From an uncultured Calothrix sp. (GTDB lineage Bacteria > Cyanobacteriota > Cyanobacteriia > Cyanobacteriales > Nostocaceae): a DNA stretch of 7,516 nucleotides. Made by a program: the position numbers and the translations under genes. The notes beneath the pieces are model-generated. The model had not been told where the DNA came from and did not search any database. It saw only the letters and a program-made list of their open reading frames with translations. The stretch's first letter is position 1, and every line of letters begins with the position of its first letter. The stretch spans positions 1 through 7,516 of the forward strand of contig CAKZYM010000145.1 of the NCBI GenBank assembly GCA_937884685.1, given 5' to 3'. Shown here piece by piece: positions 5,035 through 7,516 of the stretch.

Positions 5035-6276
5035 ATGAAACTTTCACTGTCTTCTCAAAACGTTATCCAGTATCTGCAAGAAGCGGGTCTGAGTAGCTCA
5101 GAAGATGGCGCAACCGCCGATGCAGATTTGCCACATAGTAGTAACCCCAAAGATATTAATATACTGGTTACTTTGGCATCAAATCGCAAGCTGTTGGTCA
5201 AACAAGAACTAGCCCAAGAATTCAATGGTATTCCCCATGAGTTCTTTAATGAATGGCTGTTTCACCAATTGCTTGAATCTTTTCCTGTTCTCGGCAATAT
5301 AAAAGCGTTATCAACTCTGTTAGTACATTACGATGAGGATAATTCTATCCTCGTGCGTGATTACCTTGAGGAATACCAAGGTTTACAAAGCTATTACAGG
5401 AATAACCTATATTTTCCGCCAGAACTAGCGAATTGCATCGGTAGTACTCTAGCAGCACTGCACCGTGCGACTTTTAAACGTCAAAAATACCGCGATTTTA
5501 TGGCTACTGCTCCAGCTGGGCAGATTCGCTATCAGTATTTTAATCCGGCACAGGGCATAGATTTTCTAGAACCCTCTATTTTTGGCAAAGTTAGCAGTGC
5601 GGGGCTTTCGTTTTACTCTCACTATCAAAGCCACGACTTTTTAGAATCTGCAATAGCTGATTTAGCTTCTGCGTTTGACCCCTGTTGTTTAACTCACAAC
5701 GATTTGAAACTAGAGAACGTTTTAGTACATTCTCGCAATTTCAATTTGGATAATCCAGAAGTGAAGATGATTGATTGGGAAGCTAGTGCTTGGGGAGATC
5801 CCGCTTACGATTTGGGAACTTTACTAGCTAGTTACTTAAATATCTGGTTGGAAAGTTTAGTTGTAGATTCCACATTGGACTTAGAAGAGTCTCTGGAATT
5901 AGCGGCTATTCCGCTGGAGATTCTCCAACCCTCAATGTTGGCTTTAACTGAATCTTATCTTAAAGCCTTCCCAATGATTTTAGAGTATCGTAAAGATTTC
6001 ATCGGGTCGATTATCAAGTTTGCCGGTTTAGCGTTAATCAATCGAATTCAGGATAAAATTAACAAACAGCAAAATTTGCATCACACGAGTTTAATCACTC
6101 TAGAATTCGCCAAAAATATCTTAACTAGAACTCCCGAATATGTAATAGACATTTTTGGGAAGTCAGAATTACAAATTCTTAAACCATTTGTAAAATCTGC
6201 TAAAGTTCCTATTAATGAAAGGGAAAATAATTTAATTCCCTTGTTCTACGAAAAAACCCGTCTGCGGGGATGTTAG
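5035..6276 (+). CDS. Aminoglycoside-phosphotransferase-fold kinase, putative RiPP Ser/Thr kinase, 413 aa
   Basis: A kinase of the APH/choline-kinase fold. Visible elements are a β3-type lysine in RKLLVKQEL (Lys56), the catalytic loop LTHNDLKLENVLV (219-231; Asp223, Asn228), the metal-binding IDWE (246-249; Asp247), and GDPAYDLGTLL (254-264), which typically follows it. A helical C-terminal region of about 150 residues completes it; length is normal and all key residues are intact. The next gene encodes a HopA1-domain protein. That pairing is the hallmark of class V lanthipeptide (LxmK with LxmY) and thioviridamide-type clusters, where the kinase phosphorylates Ser/Thr of a precursor peptide. 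I infer a similar peptide-modifying role rather than antibiotic resistance. Other small-molecule kinase activities cannot be excluded. A structured leader lies upstream and a terminator downstream. Confidence 0.85.
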   Translation: MKLSLSSQNVIQYLQEAGLSSSEDGATADADLPHSSNPKDINILVTLASNRKLLVKQELAQEFNGIPHEFFNEWLFHQLLESFPVLGNIKALSTLLVHYDEDNSILVRDYLEEYQGLQSYYRNNLYFPPELANCIGSTLAALHRATFKRQKYRDFMATAPAGQIRYQYFNPAQGIDFLEPSIFGKVSSAGLSFYSHYQSHDFLESAIADLASAFDPCCLTHNDLKLENVLVHSRNFNLDNPEVKMIDWEASAWGDPAYDLGTLLASYLNIWLESLVVDSTLDLEESLELAAIPLEILQPSMLALTESYLKAFPMILEYRKDFIGSIIKFAGLALINRIQDKINKQQNLHHTSLITLEFAKNILTRTPEYVIDIFGKSELQILKPFVKSAKVPINERENNLIPLFYEKTRLRGC

Positions 6277-6300
6277 TAAGTTAGGATTAATCAATTAACA

Positions 6301-6357
6301 GTTAACAGTAACCAGTAAAACGGTTGCTGTTAACTTTTCTTTTCTTCTCTTTTTTTG
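6301..6357 (+). terminator. Rho-independent terminator after the kinase gene
   Basis: GTTAACAGTAACC (6301-6313) pairs with GGTTGCTGTTAAC (6322-6334) as 13 bp with one G-U wobble around an 8-nt loop. A T-rich tract follows directly (6335 to about 6356). It begins 24 bp after the kinase stop and ends 57 bp before the HopA1 start, so it should separate the two transcripts at least partly. A TTG start at 6324 for the next gene would lie within this stem, which argues against it. Confidence 0.8.
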
Positions 6358-6384
6358 ACATTTGTATTAAGGGCTGCATTTATT
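6355..6384 (+). promoter_or_regulatory. Candidate sigma-70 promoter for the HopA1 gene
   Basis: A perfect -35 box TTGACA (6355-6360) directly follows the terminator T-tract. With an 18-nt spacer the -10 candidate is TTTATT (6379-6384, 4 of 6 matches). Transcription would begin about 20 nt before ATG 6414. The -35 box is persuasive, the -10 box only fair. Confidence 0.4.
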
Positions 6385-6413
6385 TAAAACTTATAAAACT
6401 ACATGAAATAATC

Positions 6414-7502
6414 ATGATAACTTCTAATCAAAATTCCTTAAAAAAAACTTTTTTAAATATTGCTACTAATATTCAAATAGAATCTAATTTTTGTATAATC
6501 CATCCCGATTATAAGCCTTTCAGCTTGCCACCTTTAATGGCAGAAACCCTAGAGAAAAGCTCTACAGTATTGCAAGATAAATATCTAAACTTACTGCTCA
6601 GAAACTTTCTTTACGGTATTTATTACAATAACTCCTTACAAAGTGTATTAGCAGCAAATATTACTAATCCCAACCTTTTATTACATCAAGATTTAGAAAA
6701 TAATTGTGTATTTGAAATCGACTGGAAATTTTATAACCGCTTACACGAACACAATCACGGAACGGGTTATTTAGATAATCAATGGCGAGTTTTACGACAG
6801 GAACCCGATGGAAGTTTGGCTGTAACTAAAAATGGTTTGACCTTACACATTGAAGAGAATTATTTAGAACCAGCCGCATTATCCAGCAGAGTAGATGATT
6901 TAATTGCTATCCGACTACCAAAAAACCGTTTAAACAACGGGTTCTATTTAGCCGTAAGTAACTCAGGTAAACAGCAACAGAACGATATACAAAATACCTG
7001 GAGCGATTTAGAGAGTATAAGTATCTTTTTTAACGTAAATTATCAAGGTGCCATAGCCTTAATGGATAGTTTAACCGAGAAATTAAATACCGCTGAAATC
7101 CCCTTCACATTTCAAGTTCCCCATCATCCCCTAGGTTGCGATCGCCATGATTCAGGGATACTGAATTTTCAAAGACAATATTATCCAGTTATACAAGGAT
7201 TGCTTAAAGATATTTACGCAGAGCATCAAGAATATTTTCAACCAGAAACACCATTATTTACCAAATATTTAGCACCAGGACTAAGTTTAGCAGAACAACC
7301 TTTAGAAAAACCCCTCAACAAACAGAGCTTCGGTGTAAATCGCTGTCAAATTATCTCAAATGCATTATTTGAAGCTTGGGAAAAAGGAATTGATTCCCCA
7401 GAAGAAAAAGTAAATATTATCTATCAACACTTTGCTTGGAAGTCAGTTGATTTAGAACGTCCTTATCTCAACTCCGATTCCGAAGATATTTATAATTGGT
7501 AA
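6414..7502 (+). CDS. HopA1-family protein, putative phospho-Ser/Thr lyase partner of the kinase, 362 aa
   Basis: This belongs to the family annotated as T3SS effector HopA1, which in bacteria without type III secretion is usually a peptide-modification enzyme. Recognisable blocks are FYNRLHEHNHGTGYLDNQW (106-124), RVLRQEPDGSLAVTKNGLTL (125-144), FFNVNYQGAIALMDSLT (205-221), PLFTKYLAPGLSLAEQP (280-296), FGVNRCQIISNALFEAW (306-322) and the terminal ERPYLNSDSEDIY (348-360). The chain appears full length. ATG 6414 is chosen over a TTG at 6324 because the extra 30 residues are encoded by the terminator. In class V lanthipeptide synthesis the HopA1 member (LxmY type) is thought to eliminate phosphate placed by the kinase. 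It is not the same family as HopAI1, the MAP-kinase phosphothreonine lyase. The final Asn-Trp and the TAA lie in a TAATTGG repeat. No clear ribosome binding site is visible. Confidence 0.88.
   Translation: MITSNQNSLKKTFLNIATNIQIESNFCIIHPDYKPFSLPPLMAETLEKSSTVLQDKYLNLLLRNFLYGIYYNNSLQSVLAANITNPNLLLHQDLENNCVFEIDWKFYNRLHEHNHGTGYLDNQWRVLRQEPDGSLAVTKNGLTLHIEENYLEPAALSSRVDDLIAIRLPKNRLNNGFYLAVSNSGKQQQNDIQNTWSDLESISIFFNVNYQGAIALMDSLTEKLNTAEIPFTFQVPHHPLGCDRHDSGILNFQRQYYPVIQGLLKDIYAEHQEYFQPETPLFTKYLAPGLSLAEQPLEKPLNKQSFGVNRCQIISNALFEAWEKGIDSPEEKVNIIYQHFAWKSVDLERPYLNSDSEDIYNW
7138..7145. repeat. HIP1 octamer GCGATCGC
   Basis: One copy of the highly iterated palindrome of cyanobacteria, located in the HopA1 gene. 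It is the only exact copy I see in the window and supports the cyanobacterial assignment. Confidence 0.9.
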
Positions 7503-7516
7503 TTGGTAATGGGTAA
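7493..7516. repeat. STRR heptad array TAATTGG, running off the right edge
   Basis: TAATTGG, TAATTGG and TAATGGG (7493-7513) are followed by TAA at the window edge. The array contains the last codons (AAT TGG) and the TAA stop of the HopA1 gene and probably continues downstream. Confidence 0.75.

Noticed and set aside
6251..6268. Minus-strand terminator-like element (CCCG-CAGA-CGGG followed by six T)
   Set aside because: It lies inside the kinase coding sequence, has only a 4-bp stem, and no minus-strand gene reads towards it in the window.
6324..6413. 30-residue hydrophobic extension of the HopA1 protein from a TTG start
   Set aside because: It overlaps the terminator stem and T-tract, whose Phe/Leu codons mimic a membrane segment; ATG 6414 is preferred.

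Overview
The window comes from an AT-rich cyanobacterial chromosome, most likely a filamentous member of the Nostocales. The signs are tandem heptanucleotide repeats (STRR type) in nearly every intergenic gap, REP-like GGTGCG palindromes, one HIP1 octamer (GCGATCGC, 7138-7145), and gene families typical of these organisms. I had no database access, so family names rest on motifs I recognise.

Layout. Bases 3-101 (+) look like the last 32 codons of a gene that begins before the window. Bases 94-454 are a repeat-rich convergent intergenic region: heptad repeats with a small palindrome inside them, a pair of REP-like hairpins in inverted orientation, and a G-rich tract. On the minus strand follow a DUF815-type AAA+ ATPase (start reset to 3303) and, 167 bp downstream of it, a membrane-anchored coiled-coil protein ending in a TerB-C domain (455-1816). 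The second gene is split by one in-frame TAA codon at 1073-1075. Divergent from the ATPase are a TMEM14/FAX-like four-helix membrane protein (3476-3793) and an alkyltransferase-like (ATL) DNA-repair protein with Trp in place of the reactive Cys (3911-4228).

After an 806-bp gap with no convincing gene, but with two stem-loops close to the next start, come the most interesting genes. They are an aminoglycoside-phosphotransferase-fold kinase (5035-6276) and a HopA1-domain protein (start reset to 6414, ending at 7502). In actinobacterial class V lanthipeptide and thioviridamide-type clusters, a kinase of this fold and a HopA1-domain protein act together: the kinase phosphorylates Ser/Thr of a precursor peptide and the HopA1 protein eliminates the phosphate to give dehydro-amino acids. 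The adjacency here suggests a cyanobacterial relative of that split dehydratase. No precursor peptide is visible in the window, so the product is unknown. A hairpin-plus-U-tract terminator, directly followed by a perfect TTGACA box, separates the two genes and implies that they can be controlled separately.

A recurring oddity is that heptad repeats reach into coding regions. Three stop codons lie inside repeat arrays, and the longest reading frame of the ATPase gains a spurious N-terminus from one.
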